Positions 1 to 11,139 are shown, numbered from the stretch's first letter. The stretch: 64,000 nucleotides of DNA from Schistocerca nitens (GCF_023898315.1 NC_064622.1:353505234-353569233), one strand, 5' to 3'. Numbers and translations: made by a program. The notes: a model not told the origin generated them from the letters alone.

Positions 1-240
1 CTAGTGCCTTCCTCACACGGACAGTTTTAACGTGAAGCACGCCAAACATTATTTTCAACGTGACTGGTGTACGCTCAGAAACGAGCTGGTACGTCATACA
101 CAGCGTGCATCTCAACGTGATCTGCGGCGGTATCCAGCGGCAGTTGTAGTTACATCTGAGGCGCAAGCCACACTATTTGTTTACGGACGATCACGCGCGT
201 AAAGTAGGTACGTTAGCTGTGTCTGCGGTCGGCGAATATC
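1..240 (+). repeat. Dispersed repeat, family R1, copy 1
   Basis: This stretch aligns by eye with 50799-51040. Shared blocks in the same order include the CACACGGAC start, a TTAACGT..GAGC block, TCCAGCGGCAGTTG, and CGCGCGTAAA followed by CGTTAGCT. It has no recognisable coding frame. It is probably a non-coding interspersed repeat cut by the window start. Its class is unknown to me. Confidence 0.55.
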
Positions 241-680
241 AGCGGAGGATATTGCGAAGCTGCTGATGGACTGAACAACGAACTGACACTCATATTTAAT
301 ATTTTGCTTGGCGTGCCTTTGAAGTCAACTCCAATCTTCGGCATTTTACTTTTCAAAATACGCGGGAGAGCGTCTCAGCTCGACAATGTTTATTGTGGTA
401 ATTGTCACTTTTAACTATTCTTCTTTCAGCGTGTCTGATAAGAGGGGTAGGACGTCAAACGGGCAGACTTAGAGCAGGAGAGGCACCACAGGACATTTTA
501 ATTTCCACTGTCTATACTTTTACAAATAAATTCATAAAACTTTGTCAGCACGACCAAGAAGGATTCAGGATTCACACTCATAGCAGTGGAAGTCCAAACA
601 CATAAGAAAAATTTTTTATACGTCTGAAAATTCATCATTTTTTTCACTTACTATTGGCTGCAGTTGTTGCTGTAGATACA
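241..680. other. No recognisable feature
   Basis: The only frame of any length (402-605) is short and resembles nothing I know. I see no repeat or RNA structure that I can support here. Confidence 0.5.
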
Positions 681-1170
681 CTTTTCTTGATAAGTAAGAC
701 AGATTCTTCGATGAATTTTTCACAACATACAAACCATACTTACAGGTGTATGAAACTGTAGATTCAAATGGTTCAAATGGCTCTAACCACTATGGAAATT
801 AGCATCTGAGGTCATCAGGTCCCTAGACTTAAACCTAACTAAGGACATCACACACATCTATGCCCGAGGCAGGATTCGAACCTCCGACCGTAGTAGCAGC
901 GCGGTTCCGGACTGAAGCGCCTAGAACCGCTCGGCCACAGGTGCCGGCGAAACTCTAGAACTTATTTAATTTATGAAAAAATGAATGAGTTGTTACATTT
1001 TAAACTTCATGTTTAGAAAAACTCAAATTTTATAGTTAATTTTCTCAATTTTTCAACAGTTTTAATAGTTATGGAAAATTCTACAGTTTAATACACCTGT
1101 AAGTATGGTTTGTATGCTGTGCAAAAATTCATCACAGAATATCTCTTACTTGTGAAGAAAAATTTGCATA
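681..1170. repeat. Foldback repeat with about 85 bp arms
   Basis: Positions 681-763 are an imperfect reverse complement of 1081-1170. The inner ends match best: AAACTGTAG, CTTACAGGTGTAT and CATACAAACCATA are shared after reverse complementing. The arms diverge outwards. The loop of about 317 bp contains a SINE (770-948) plus about 130 bp of AT-rich DNA. It may be a foldback or MITE-like element that received a SINE. No transposase is present. Confidence 0.7.
770..948 (-). mobile_element. tRNA-derived SINE, family A
   Basis: Read on the minus strand it starts with a tRNA-like head: box A near TGGCCGAGCGG and box B near GGTTCGAATCC. The family body follows, ending in GAGCCATTTGAACC. Several substitutions, and a shortened body around ACCTAACTAAGG, suggest an older copy. 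RNA polymerase III promoter function is known for the class; activity of this copy is not shown. Confidence 0.9.
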
Positions 1171-2973
1171 AACCAGGCACCTGCTGCCGAGCACCATACG
1201 CAACAATGATCACTCAACGGTCGTTGACACTGTTGACAGCCCCTTGGTTCCTCTGGGCAGTCCATTGCTCAACAGTTCCACATATATTCGCTCGTACACA
1301 TCGTCGCAGCCATCGTTTACCCCTGTCACCTGTGGTCCGTAGTGCCTCGGACCAATTTTGGATACCGCCATTTTACCATACACTGTGTATTTTAACCACG
1401 GCGCATGCAAAAAATTTACAAACTTTACCGTTTGAGAAAGGCTTCCAGCTTTGGCAGAAAACCAATGATTATGCCCTTTTGCACTTTAGATAAATCGCAT
1501 CGTTCCCAAATTACGACATAAACTGCACTGCCCCCCCCCCGCCACCCCGCACCGTCCGACATTCTTTATACCCCCTCTACTGCTAGTGCAGCCACCTACC
1601 GCCTGTGGGTGGTTACTGCATATTGGCGTCGAACGTGGCCGAGCGGTCGACGGGATATGACATACCAATCTGCACTCCAGGTGTCTCACATTTAAAATTC
1701 CGAGACCGTCACGCTCATAGAAGAGCCACGCAAATTATTACTTCTCCTCACATTTCCACATATAAAAACTTAATTTTTTCAACTTCCGTTACAACATGCA
1801 CAGAGTAGAACGAAATGGAATAAAATGGTAAAAAGAATGGCACTGGATGAGTAACAAGGTGCTACCCACAGGTCCAACGAAGCCGCAAATAAAAATATGT
1901 GGAGTACTTACGGACTGTACAGTAACGGAAGAGGGCTCTGCGAACTTACCTGAAACAGAAACATGACATAGTCATTGCATAGGTAAACTTAACGGCCACA
2001 GTGCCATGAATTACACGATGGGACCTTAAATCTATTGTAAGACAAAGTGTACTGCTAGCAAATTGCTTGGTGTGTTACAAAACATCTACCTAGCTCTAGC
2101 AGGATCCGGCTGTAGTCTTCCTGTTCCTTTCCCCCACCCCCCCACCCCTCTCACCACTTAGCTCGGAGCGCTAGGCAGTAGCATTCGGTGCTTACTGAGC
2201 GCTGGTTGGGCACGTCTGGCGTAGAGTTGTAATAAAAATTCAGACAACAGAGTTATCTAACTGAATATTAACTCAAAATTCAAGTCACTTTCGTGTAATT
2301 TAAACGATTTAATCAGGGCACGCCTGGAAAGTTCTCGGGGGCACGACTTCGTCGACAAACATCATCATAGTTCAGCCAATTTGCAAGAAATATTTATAAA
2401 CTATATATGCACAAACTTACCTCATGAGCAAGTATTTGCATTAGCGAAAGTGAGTCAAAATCCCTACAGTTGTTTCTGAGATTAGCCTTCATATATGGAC
2501 AGAAAAATTCGGCAGAGTACTTTAACTCATAATATATGGTAATTCCCACCCGCGCTCTCATCTTCAGATTAGAGAGCTGAATATCTATTTTTGTTTCCTT
2601 TACATTTCTTTTCTGTATAAACTAATTACTGTGTGCATTGATTTATTGTAAAACGTCATAGAAGTCAAGCAGTGTAAAGAGTGGTGAAGTCGATTACAAA
2701 ATAAGCTACACACAGCACAGAGCTGCCATATACACGCGTTTATAGCTGTGAAATGTATCCATTATCAAAATCAGTCCTTGAATCATTTAGCACTTCAGCG
2801 ACACTTAACGACAACGTGAAGCACCTACTAATCCACACATATTATAAAATCAGATGCGTGTGTGTGTATTCCTAAACCACACAAGTGATTTTAACCAAAC
2901 GGTGGTACAAATATCCTTCACTGTCAGCCAACAATCTGTGTGGTGATAAGAACCACCTATCTAACTTATTTCA
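1171..2973. other. No recognisable gene
   Basis: I see no supported coding frame. It holds a C-rich run near 1531-1543 and another near 2130-2150. The frames at 1110-1493 and 1605-1808 resemble no family I know and are probably chance. Confidence 0.5.
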
Positions 2974-3415
2974 GGAAATATGACATAATAAAGAATGAGA
3001 TACGTGAGAAACTGCCGCACTGTGCATAGCTTTTAAATGTTTTACGTCTGTGTACTAACTGTATTCGCAATAAATTTCGCAGAGAGTGCTCATCTATGCC
3101 TCTAAGTACACCTACAAAAGTATACCGTGGTACCACATGTAATTCAGGAGATATGACGTCATAAACACTGAGATGCGTGCAAAACTCACGCATTGCGCAT
3201 GACGTTTAAATTTATTAGTTCTTTGCTAGTAACTGTATTTGCAACCTGTTTTGCAGACCGTATCCACATATACCGCTGGATGTACCTACAAAATTATATC
3301 ACTTTATGACACATAGATCAGGAGATAATACGTCATAAACACTGAGATGCATGCAAAATTGCAGCATCATGCCTGAAGTTTTAATACACGTCTTCTTTAC
3401 TACTAAGACACTCGT
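2974..3415. repeat. Tandem repeat, about 173 bp unit, 2.5 copies
   Basis: Units begin at 2974, 3147 and 3321 with variants of GGAGATATGACGTCATAA. Each continues with a GAGATGCGTGCAAAA-like block, a CTAACTGTATTYGCAA block and a CTACAAAATTATA-like block. Unit 2 contains a perfect TGACGTCA palindrome; units 1 and 3 have decayed versions. The third unit stops after about 95 bp. No coding potential is evident. Confidence 0.75.
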
Positions 3416-3527
3416 ACAGGCAAGTCAAATTAAGGAAATCCGTGATACCTGGCAGCGCTTTTGACAGCTTTCAACTGGGAAGCGCAAACGGCTATAGGCG
3501 AAAACCGTAGCTGTTTATTGAGCTATA

Positions 3528-4448
3528 CAGGGTGTTACAAAAAGGTACGGCCAAACTTTCAGGAAACATTCCTCACACACAAAGAAAGAAAATATGTTAT
3601 GTGGACATGTGTCCGGAAACGCTTACTTTCCATGTTAGAGCCCATTTTATTACTTCTCTTCAAATCACATTAATCATGGAATGGAAACACACAGCAACAG
3701 AACGTACCAGCGTGACTTCAAACACTTTGTTACACGAAATGTTCAAAATGTCCTCCGTTAGCGAGGATACATGCATCCACCCTCCGTCGCATGGAATCCC
3801 TGATGCGCTGATGCAGCCCTGGAGAATGGCGTATTGTATCACAGCCGTCCACAATACGAGCACGAAGAGTCTCTACATTTGGTACCGGGGTTGCGTAGAC
3901 AAGAGCTCTCAAATGCCCCCATAAATGAAAGTCAAGAGGGTTGAGATCAGGAGAGCGTGGAGGCCATGGAATTGGTCCGCCTCAACCAATCCATCGGTCA
4001 CCGAATCTGTTGTTGAGAAGCGTACGAACACTTGAAATGTGCAGGAGCTCCATCGTGCATGAACCACATGTTGTGTCGTACTTGTAAAGGCACATGTTCT
4101 AGCAGCACATGTTAGAGTATCCCGTATGAAATCATGATAACGTGCTCCATTGAGCGTAGGTGGAAGAACATGGGGCCCAATCAAGACGTACTGATGTGCT
4201 TGATGTTAGTACCGTAGAGGAATGAGTGGCATGTCAACAAAAGCACCGAAGTCAACATTACCTTCCTTCAATTGTGCCAACTGGCGGTGATTCGAGGAAG
4301 TACAGTACATACTGACGAAACTAAAATGAGCTCTAACATGGAAATTAAGCGTTTCCGGACACAAGTCCACATAAAATCTTTTTTTTTTTTTATTTGTGTG
4401 TGAGGAATGTTTCCTGAAAGTTTGGCCGTACCTTTTTGTAACACCCTG
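3528..4448 (-). mobile_element. Mariner-like element with long inverted repeats, decayed transposase
   Basis: The element lies between TA dinucleotides (3526-3527 and 4449-4450). Its terminal inverted repeats are about 110-120 bp, starting CAGGGTGTTACAAAAAGG at each end. A minus-strand reading gives broken pieces of a DDE_3-type transposase. One piece (about 4100-4184) resembles the GxxFFxGxLNxxxYxxxLRxxL region. A later piece (3730-3912) ends in the characteristic ANGGHFEH motif. Several frameshifts and stops separate them. At 921 bp it is shorter than an autonomous copy, so it is internally deleted and inactive. Confidence 0.85.
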
Positions 4449-4789
4449 TAGAGTTTATGAAATCATGTTGTACACACGCGCAGCAGCTGCGCCCAGCCTA
4501 CAGAAATTGCCCGGGATCATGTCCCTTAATGTAGATATTCTACTTATATATTTGAACATTGCGCACTTTTCTTTGTACGACTGTTTCATAATTTCAAAAG
4601 TGTTTTCAGGGACACATGAAAATGAAAATTTTTCGATATTCACTAAAAATACAGTTCATTTACTGTTTTCGTTGCTAACAGAGAAGTGAAAAAATTAATA
4701 CCCGGGAAAGTCCGGGTTAGTCAGTTATTTTCATTGGATGTTAAAGAAATGTGACAAGCTGTGTCTGAGCATGTAGCCCACCAGCATAA
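4449..4789. other. No recognisable feature
   Basis: AT-rich DNA between two mobile elements. The short open frames on both strands here overlap each other and look like nothing known. Confidence 0.5.
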
Positions 4790-5940
4790 CAGAATAGTGG
4801 CGCGGGTAGCCGAAGCAGTAACACGTAGGGGCCACGGCAACGACAGCAAAAACAACACGATTTCGCCATCACAACAACAACCACAGCTTGTTGTCAAGGT
4901 AAGTTAGGACGATCCTGCAGAGAAACAGGGCCAAGGGCCGCTTGTGGCCGTCGGCAAAGTCGTTGTGGCATCCGAGGCGACGGATCAAAAGGTTTTGGAA
5001 AGGTCTCGTCTTGTCGTAAGACTTCGTCGCTTGCTTTTTAAATGTGTCAAGTTCCTCATCAGCTGCGTCGTAAATGTACGCCGCTGGGAAGTTCCTCGGG
5101 GCATCATATATCCGTCGTAGAGGTTTGGCTCTGAGCACTATGGGACTTAACATCTATGGTCATCAGTCCCCTAGAACTTAGAACTACTTAAACCTAACTA
5201 ACCTAAGGACATCACACACATCCATGCCCGAGGCAGGATTCGAACCTGCGACCGTAGCAGTCGCGCGGCTCCGGACTGAACGCCTAGAACCGCCAGACCA
5301 CCGCGGCCGGCCGTAGAGGTTTGATATGGAGGCGTTGGGGTGTGATGAGATGAGTCTTTGCAGTTGCTGCCAAGACGGTGCAGGCGTAATCCATTATTAG
5401 CCGGATGTAAAACCTATAAATCTGAAGGCCACAAACAGTGCACAGAGCTGAACGCCCATTGATCAGCAAATAAAGAGCGTCCAGGGTGTTGGTCGTGTTG
5501 TTCTGGACTTCATCGACGTAGTGCTTCCAGAGGAGCTGGCGGTCCAAAGTCACACCAAAGTACTTCACAGATGGTATCCATGAACTGGCAAGTCGAAGAG
5601 CGTAATGTGGGGGATGTTTGGCGGTCGCCTCCTAGTCAGCAGCAGAGCTTGACTATTCGCGGCATTACGCAGTAACCACGAGCATTCGCCTCGCCGACGC
5701 AGGTGACTGCCGCAACGCCCATAGAACGCGCAGCAAACGCCGGCCTAATTTCTCCGCACTGTTGCCTGATGGCGAACAGCCCAGGCCGAATGCTTTCTCC
5801 AGTACAGTACTTGAAGCGTTGCACGACCGATGTCCGACAATTCGAAACCTACCGCTAGCCAGGTAACCCGCCAGCGGAGTCAACCACGAACTGCTAGCCG
5901 TCAACGTATCCGACACATTGAGACTTGGTCTCACAAGGTT
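4790..5940 (-). pseudogene. Jockey-type LINE ORF2 fragment, split by a SINE
   Basis: The minus strand encodes the region downstream of the reverse-transcriptase catalytic core of a non-LTR element. There is an LLLTRRRPP segment near 5620-5650 and KYFGVTLDRQLLWK near 5530-5568. A thumb-like stretch follows and ends in KPLR at the SINE junction. Past the SINE the frame resumes with RRIYDAPRNF and ends near GHKRPLALF. At least one frameshift lies near 5570-5600. Sequence at 5720-5940 is a weaker upstream match. Catalytic YADD/FADD residues are not visible. A SINE in family A interrupts it at 5128-5311. Confidence 0.8.
5128..5311 (-). mobile_element. tRNA-derived SINE, family A, with 12 bp TSD
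   Basis: A typical family A copy on the minus strand. It is flanked by the perfect direct repeat CGTAGAGGTTTG at 5116-5127 and 5312-5323. The duplication falls inside the LINE coding sequence (codons for KPLR), so the SINE inserted after the LINE fragment was in place. The TSD shows target-primed insertion by a LINE machinery acting in trans. Confidence 0.95.
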
Positions 5941-5977
5941 CTGGCACCCCCCCCCCCCCCCCCCAACATGGTTCAAA

Positions 5978-6140
5978 GCTGCGTCCGGCAATCCTGATTT
6001 AGGTTTTCCGTGATTTCCCTAAACCGATTCCGGCAAATCTGGGGTGGTTCCTTTGAAAGGCCCCATCCTTCCCTAATCCGATGGGACCGATGACATCGCT
6101 GTTTGGTCCCGTCCCCAAATCAACCAAGCAATTAACCAAC
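5978..6140 (+). mobile_element. SINE, family C, head-truncated
   Basis: The stretch starts with GCGTCCGGCAATCCTGAT. It continues with TTTAGGTTTTCCGTGATTT, GGTGGTTCCTTTGAAAGG and CCTTCCCTAATCCGATG blocks. The same order is seen in the fuller copy at 35785-36031, which has a tRNA-like head. Here the head is missing; an 18-base C run (5947-5964) lies just upstream. Low-complexity C-rich DNA follows. Confidence 0.65.
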
Positions 6141-6309
6141 GCCCCCCTCCCCGAATCCCCCCCCCCTCCCAAAGTGGTATAACACGGCTTACTACTACTG
6201 TGTTATGTTCTCGAACAACCGCTATGAACTGTGGTGCTTCCGGACATTGAACTTTGGCACTTAGAATCAGCAAGCCTGTCTGTCTCGTCAAACAGTATTA
6301 AACTACATA

Positions 6310-6565
6310 GAGGTGATCAAAGTCATGAGATACCTCCTAATAACGTGTCGGACCTCATTTTGCCCGGTATAGTGCAGTAACTCGATGTGGCAGGGACTCA
6401 ACAAGTCGCTGGAACTCCTCCGCAGAAATTTTGAGTAATACTGCCTCATAGCCGCCCATAATTGCGAAAATGTTGCCAGTTCCGGAGTTTTTGCGCGAAC
6501 TGATCTCTCGATTATATCCTATAAATGTTCGATCGGATTTATTTTTGTCGGACGATTTGAGTGCA
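6310..6565 (-). pseudogene. Tc1-like transposon end fragment
   Basis: The start AGGTGATCAAAGTCATGAG after a TA resembles a Tc1-type terminal repeat. The following 240 bp reads on the minus strand like the C-terminal part of a transposase. It includes the reverse complement of the segment covering the PIExxW region (around 6530-6560). No open frame remains and the other end of the element is missing. Confidence 0.55.
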
Positions 6566-7066
6566 GCTCAATACTTCATGCAGCTCAATATTTACGACCT
6601 CATATCTCCTGTATTATCTGTCGTCCACTGACACAATTTTGTAGGAATATCCAGCAACATATATGGATACTGTCTGCGAAATATGTCGCAAATTATGTTG
6701 GTAGTAAAGAAGAAATAAACAAAGTCATACCTGATGCGGCAGAAACGTACAGCAGAAATGTAGAAAGCGGTGAACATTTTTCATTTAATAATTTTGCGGG
6801 TGTTGCCAGCGACAAGTAGCTTCGTAAAGGTTTGAAGTTACGTGCAAAGTTTGTTGCAAGTCACCTCAAATACTGGGTGAATAAAGTCAGGGTAATTGGA
6901 CGTCTTGAGCTACGCTTGTTTTTCAGCCCCAGCCCCTCCCCGTTGATAGGCAGGTGGTTCTTACCCCCACAGATATTCTATCCAGACAGTACATGTTAAG
7001 CGTACCAAGTTTAGTTGAAATCGGTCCACTGGTTTATGGGAAGATACATGCATACATACATGGTAC

Positions 7067-7069
<3 letters not shown>
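6566..7069. other. No recognisable feature
   Basis: I see nothing supported here. The minus-strand frame 6592-6777 resembles nothing I know. Confidence 0.5.

Positions 7070-7119
<50 letters not shown>
7070..7119. repeat. (AT)n microsatellite
   Basis: An uninterrupted AT dinucleotide run of about 50 bp. The apparent translation into alternating Tyr and Ile is meaningless. Confidence 0.98.
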
Positions 7120-7120
<1 letters not shown>

Positions 7121-7264
7121 TCTTCATCTTCCGGCGAGTAAGATCTTGCATACCAAGCCCAATATGGGGCACTTCAACTTACACGTAACCGTTTTATAGG
7201 TCACAACTTAAGTGTCGCATTAAATAATAACTAGGTAGTAGAGAACAACGACCGTTCATAATAC

Positions 7265-7330
7265 AGGGTGTTTCAAAATGAACACGCCGGTTTTAAGGCG
7301 TTGTAATATTTATTACGTTCAACTTAACAA
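7265..7330 (+). mobile_element. Mariner-like terminal repeat, solo
   Basis: The start CAGGGTGTTTCAAAATGA after a TA is typical of a mariner-like terminal inverted repeat. I find no matching second end or transposase nearby, so this is at most a solo end or a badly deleted copy. Confidence 0.45.
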
Positions 7331-7339
7331 TTGTAAATA

Positions 7340-8160
7340 ATACACCATGAGCCGTAGTTGTGTCCGGCTCTTCGAAAAGCGCGCCAGGCGGAGTGCTTTC
7401 GCTTCGCGTCTAGTGTTTGCGGTGGCGCTTTTGGTTTGGCGCGCTGTTTGGATCGCTACCGCCCTCTGGCGGGAGGTGGAGCAAGTGTACGTTCGCGTGA
7501 CGATCGAGGAGTACGTACTGGACGGTGACCGAGGGAGGTGGTGGCGCGAGCGGGGCCCTGCTGTTGGGGGTCTTCAAGGGGCTAAGTCTGCCTTACCCGC
7601 ATGTACGTGGCTTGTGAAGCTTAGAAGCCGTGGTGCAGGAGATCAGCGCGTGGGACCGTGTGTCTTCTTATCGGCCGTTGGAACCACTGGCAGCGGTTGG
7701 CTCTGACGAGCATTTGGAAGTGCGACGTGTTCCGGCGCTGGGGTGGAGTGTGAGAAGTTGGGTACTGTTTTTATGTTTTTATGTTTAGTTTATATATATG
7801 ATAAGAGAAGGTTTTCAAGTTTAGTGAAGTGTATGAGTTTCTTCACCAGTGGTTTTGCTGGGGTCGTCCCACCACAGTTTTCGTTTGCCTGTCAATGGGA
7901 ATGTAGTAATTGCTCCTTGGTCGGGCTGTTTTCATTCGCACCTCGATTGGGTGATTTAGGGTCGGTGTCGCGAGTCTGTGGTTCGGAGTCGTTGCAGGCA
8001 GCGCCAAAGCTACATCTTCTGGTTTTGAGTAACTCGGGGACGTAGGGGAATGTAATGGACGTTTTGGGGCTGATCTGCTATGGCCCTGTAGACCACCAGT
8101 AACTATTACGCCTACTGTGATTTGGGCCCCTTTACACATATCACTCCCTCACCGAGCTAA
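7340..8160 (+). other. GC/GT-rich unassigned region, possible repeat
   Basis: This block is richer in G and C than its surroundings. Open frames lie at 7347-7706 (119 residues, Arg-rich) and 7743-8045. Neither has a motif I recognise and both look like non-coding sequence read through. Texture and boundaries suggest part of a retroelement UTR or LTR, but I cannot assign a class. A T9-G20 homopolymer (8166-8194) follows immediately. Confidence 0.35.
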
Positions 8161-8165
8161 GGAAA

Positions 8166-8194
8166 TTTTTTTTTGGGGGGGGGGGGGGGGGGGG
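8166..8194. repeat. T9-G20 homopolymer tract
   Basis: Nine T followed by twenty G. Long G runs are prone to sequencing-length error and can form quadruplexes. Confidence 0.95.
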
Positions 8195-8390
8195 AACTGC
8201 CTTTAATGTGAATGTTTGTGTGCTGGCTTATTCACTTTTATCTTGTAACAAATATAGGTTATGTAACTGGCGAGAGACAACTATTTTGCTTAGTAAAAGC
8301 TAGCTACTTAAAGTTTTCTTCGGAATTGTTCCCTTATTGATATAACAAGTCTAAAATCTTCTTATTGTTAACCTCAAATCTTGCAATATC

Positions 8391-8393
<3 letters not shown>

Positions 8394-8472
<79 letters not shown>

Positions 8473-8479
8473 GTATATG

Positions 8480-8516
<37 letters not shown>

Positions 8517-8520
8517 TTGT
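8394..8520. repeat. Compound (AT)n-(GT)n microsatellite
   Basis: About 70 bp of AT repeats passes through TATG interruptions into about 25 bp of GT repeats. The apparent open frames across it are simple-sequence artefacts. Confidence 0.97.
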
Positions 8521-8935
8521 GGCAAGTTGTTAATGTCATACCTGGTAATCTCCTTTTCATAATGAAAATTGTCGAGTTATTTGAAATAGTTTTGAAATTT
8601 TTCTTTTTAAGAAATGCCAGACTTAAAAATTTATTACTGAGAAAGCCTTTTAAAATAAAAGATAACCTTATCAATGTGTGTTTTTTCACCAGCACCTCCT
8701 GGCCCCTACTTCCACGATAATGTTTTTGGAATAACATGTGTACTTAAGTTGTTGTTTGTGAATCACGCTAATTGACGGTTCACACCAAACGAAAGAGCAA
8801 CTCAGACTGTTTTGTTTGTATACCTGTGCGCAATGCGAAGAGTATGGAATGACAAAGAGTGACTGAAAAACATGTTGAATGAGTGGAGTGCGAGTCTTTC
8901 ACGCTTACCCCAAGAAATAGCCCCGCGGAAACTTT
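8521..8935. other. No recognisable feature
   Basis: AT-rich DNA without a supported gene or repeat. Confidence 0.5.
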
Positions 8936-8939
8936 ATGA

Positions 8940-9530
8940 GCCTTTCTTTTTCGGTGAATTAATTGCAGCTGATGTTTCTTATCTTGATGTGCTACAACTA
9001 TGGCCCGTGCCAAGCTGAACAACACATCTTCACTTGGGAGCAAGATGGTGCGCCGCCTCACTGGCATAACTCAGTACGCGACTGGTTAAACGACTTTGTA
9101 TCCGACCGGTGGATTGGGCGCAAGGGGCCGGTTGACACAGCGTTTTATGCATGACCTTCACGTTCACACACGATCTGAAGCGATCATGTGTATATACCTC
9201 CGATACCAGATAATCTACCCGACTTTAGAAACAGCGTTATTACAACAGTTACACCTGACATATTGATCAAGGTTTCGGTACAACTCACCTATCGACTCTA
9301 TGTGTGATGGGTGTTCGCCGGCCGTTGTGGCTGAGCGGTTCTAGGCGCTTCAGTCTGGAACTGCGCGACCGCTACGGTCGCAGGTTCGAATCCTGCATGG
9401 ATGTGTTTGATGTCGTTAGGTTAGTTAGGTTTAATTAGTTCTAAGTTCTAGGGGACTGATGACCACAGATGTTAAGTCCCATAGTGCTCACAGCCATTTG
9501 AACCATTTTTTTGTGATGGGTGTTCACACT
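8940..9530 (+). pseudogene. Mariner-like transposase fragment, split by a SINE
   Basis: The plus strand carries pieces of a DDE_3-type mariner transposase. FFFGE- and YLDVLQLW-like segments come first, near 8945-9000. After a frameshift, QDGAPPHWHNSVRDWLN and DRWIGRKGP follow (9043-9130); the D of QDG is one of the catalytic acids. Further on are VYIPPIPDNLPDLR (near 9190) and VQLTYRLYV (near 9280). A family A SINE interrupts the last codons. It lacks the N-terminal DNA-binding domain and is not functional. Confidence 0.75.
9317..9511 (+). mobile_element. tRNA-derived SINE, family A, with 14 bp TSD
   Basis: The tRNA-like head (box A GGCTGAGCGG, box B GGTTCGAATCC) and the body are in plus orientation, with a seven-base T tail. 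Perfect direct repeats TGTGATGGGTGTTC lie at 9303-9316 and 9512-9525. A small deletion just after box B removes part of the usual CCTCGGGCA block. It sits inside the mariner relic and is therefore younger than it. Confidence 0.95.
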
Positions 9531-10307
9531 GAATTGCGGTAAGACAAAGTTTGCTAGTAGACTTTCTTTAAAATCTTTAAAATCCTTCTGAATGTATTTT
9601 TCAAATGCATGATCTGAATGAAGAGGAGAAAGCAAAATAATCGCAGAAGAATTGGTTCAATGTTATTGAACAGAAGCAGAACATTTTCTGAAATGGACTG
9701 TTTCACTTGGTAAGTACTGGATACGAGATTTTGAGACAGAAGTCTCAGGCGTCACATTGAGACTCTCCATACCCGAATAAATTTCGTCACCGACAGTCAA
9801 AGATGAAACTTATGATGATCTTTGCGTATGACATGAATGGAATCAGAGCTACAATTAGTGTCTCAAGAGACATCTGTAACTGGTTGCTTCTGTAAAATGT
9901 TTTGTGCCCGAAAATTCGCCAAAGAAGGCCTGGCATACTTGCAACTGGTGTCATCATTTTGCATTATAATGCAAGACCGCATACTGCCCTACCAATAACA
10001 CAATCGCTCGACAAATATGATGGGAAATACTTCCTCCCCCACCACACAATCCTGATTGAGGCCACCAGTCTGTGATTTGTTTCGCAAATTGAAGTAATAA
10101 CTCCGTGGAAAAGTTTTGATACAATATACTAAACTTCCACTGAAATGACCCGACTAGTCAGACAGATCAGTAATGAAGGTGCCCTGTCCGGAATACAGAA
10201 CTTGCGAAAATGTTGGGAAGCTGTCTTACATTGGAAGTCTGCAAAATTACTCGGTAAAATAAATTATTTTCTTCAGTTCTGTCTTCAGTGTGCAGAAATT
10301 TTGAAAT
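9531..10307 (+). pseudogene. Second mariner-type transposase pseudogene
   Basis: Reading across frames on the plus strand recovers MKLMMIFAYDMNGI (near 9810), then RRPGILATGVIILHYN and ARPHTALPITQSLD (9928-10010). This resembles the central catalytic region of SETMAR-like mariner transposases, where the second acidic residue normally sits in an HxDNARPH context. Here that position reads Y-N instead of D-N. A weak C-terminal match continues to about 10260. Many stops and frameshifts make it an old relic, distinct from the preceding one. Confidence 0.6.
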
Positions 10308-10316
10308 GAACCTCGT

Positions 10317-10516
10317 TCAAAAATGTGTGTAAAATCTTATGGGACTTAACTGCTAAGGTCATCAATCCCTAAGCTTACACACTACTTACCCTAAATTATC
10401 CTAAGGACAAACACACACACCCATGCCTGAGGGAGGACTCGAACCTCCGCCGGGACCAGCCGCACAGTCCATGACTGCAGCGCCTGACACCGCTCGGCTA
10501 ATTCCGCGCGGCTAAA
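10317..10516 (-). mobile_element. tRNA-derived SINE, family B, with 9 bp TSD
   Basis: On the minus strand it begins GCCGCGCGGAATTAGCCGAG, has box B GGTTCGAGTCC, and ends in an ATTTTTGAAC-type tail. The general plan is that of family A, but head and body are clearly diverged (CTGCAGTCATGGACTGTGC arm). Direct repeats GAACCTCGT lie at 10308-10316 and 10517-10525. Confidence 0.9.
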
Positions 10517-10525
10517 GAACCTCGT

Positions 10526-11089
10526 ATTTTATAAAATTCCGCGGCGTTACACACACACAGGAATTGTAATGAGTGACATAGGTCGGGGAAGCCTAGGTAT
10601 TTACATCCAGGTGGAGGCAAAAGTGAATCGCACAGATTTGGGGCGGGGGGAGACGAAGACGACGACTTAGTGCACTTTATACGCGAAATGAATTTGAGAT
10701 GTACTGACGAAATTTCTTTAGCGAGCAATGTGCGCGTGATAAATTTGGCATATTTTCAAGCAGAGCATCATGCAAAACGGCCTCGCTTGGGGGAGAAAGA
10801 TATGAGTCTCTATTCGCTCGACGCTGCTGGAAATGACAAAAAGAAGCGGGCAGTGAATGTGCGTGTTGCGTGTTTACGTGTGTGTGGGGTCACGGGGAGT
10901 AGGGGACAGGCGAGAGCAAAATGGGAAACAACTCGGGGCATGCCATCTAAAACTTGTGCTTACGCAGTCGTCGCCGGCGTATTTCGGCTCCTTAAATAGC
11001 GTCCGCGTTGTGTGGGGGATAGCGACCGGAGAACGGCAGTGTGATGCAGATAAGGGGGAACGGCAACCAGCTAGCGTGCGGATTGTGCG

Positions 11090-11139
<50 letters not shown>

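Noticed and set aside
2974..3415. CRISPR-like array
   Set aside because: Units are about 173 bp with no constant-repeat/variable-spacer pattern, and the genome is eukaryotic.
8334..8737. Open frames with long Tyr-Ile or Cys-Val repeats
   Set aside because: They are translations of AT and GT microsatellites.
9330..9400. Possible functional tRNA gene (A and B boxes and clover-like spacing), also at the other SINE heads
   Set aside because: The sequence continues into the SINE body, is flanked by TSDs, and occurs many times; the acceptor arms do not pair as in a real tRNA.
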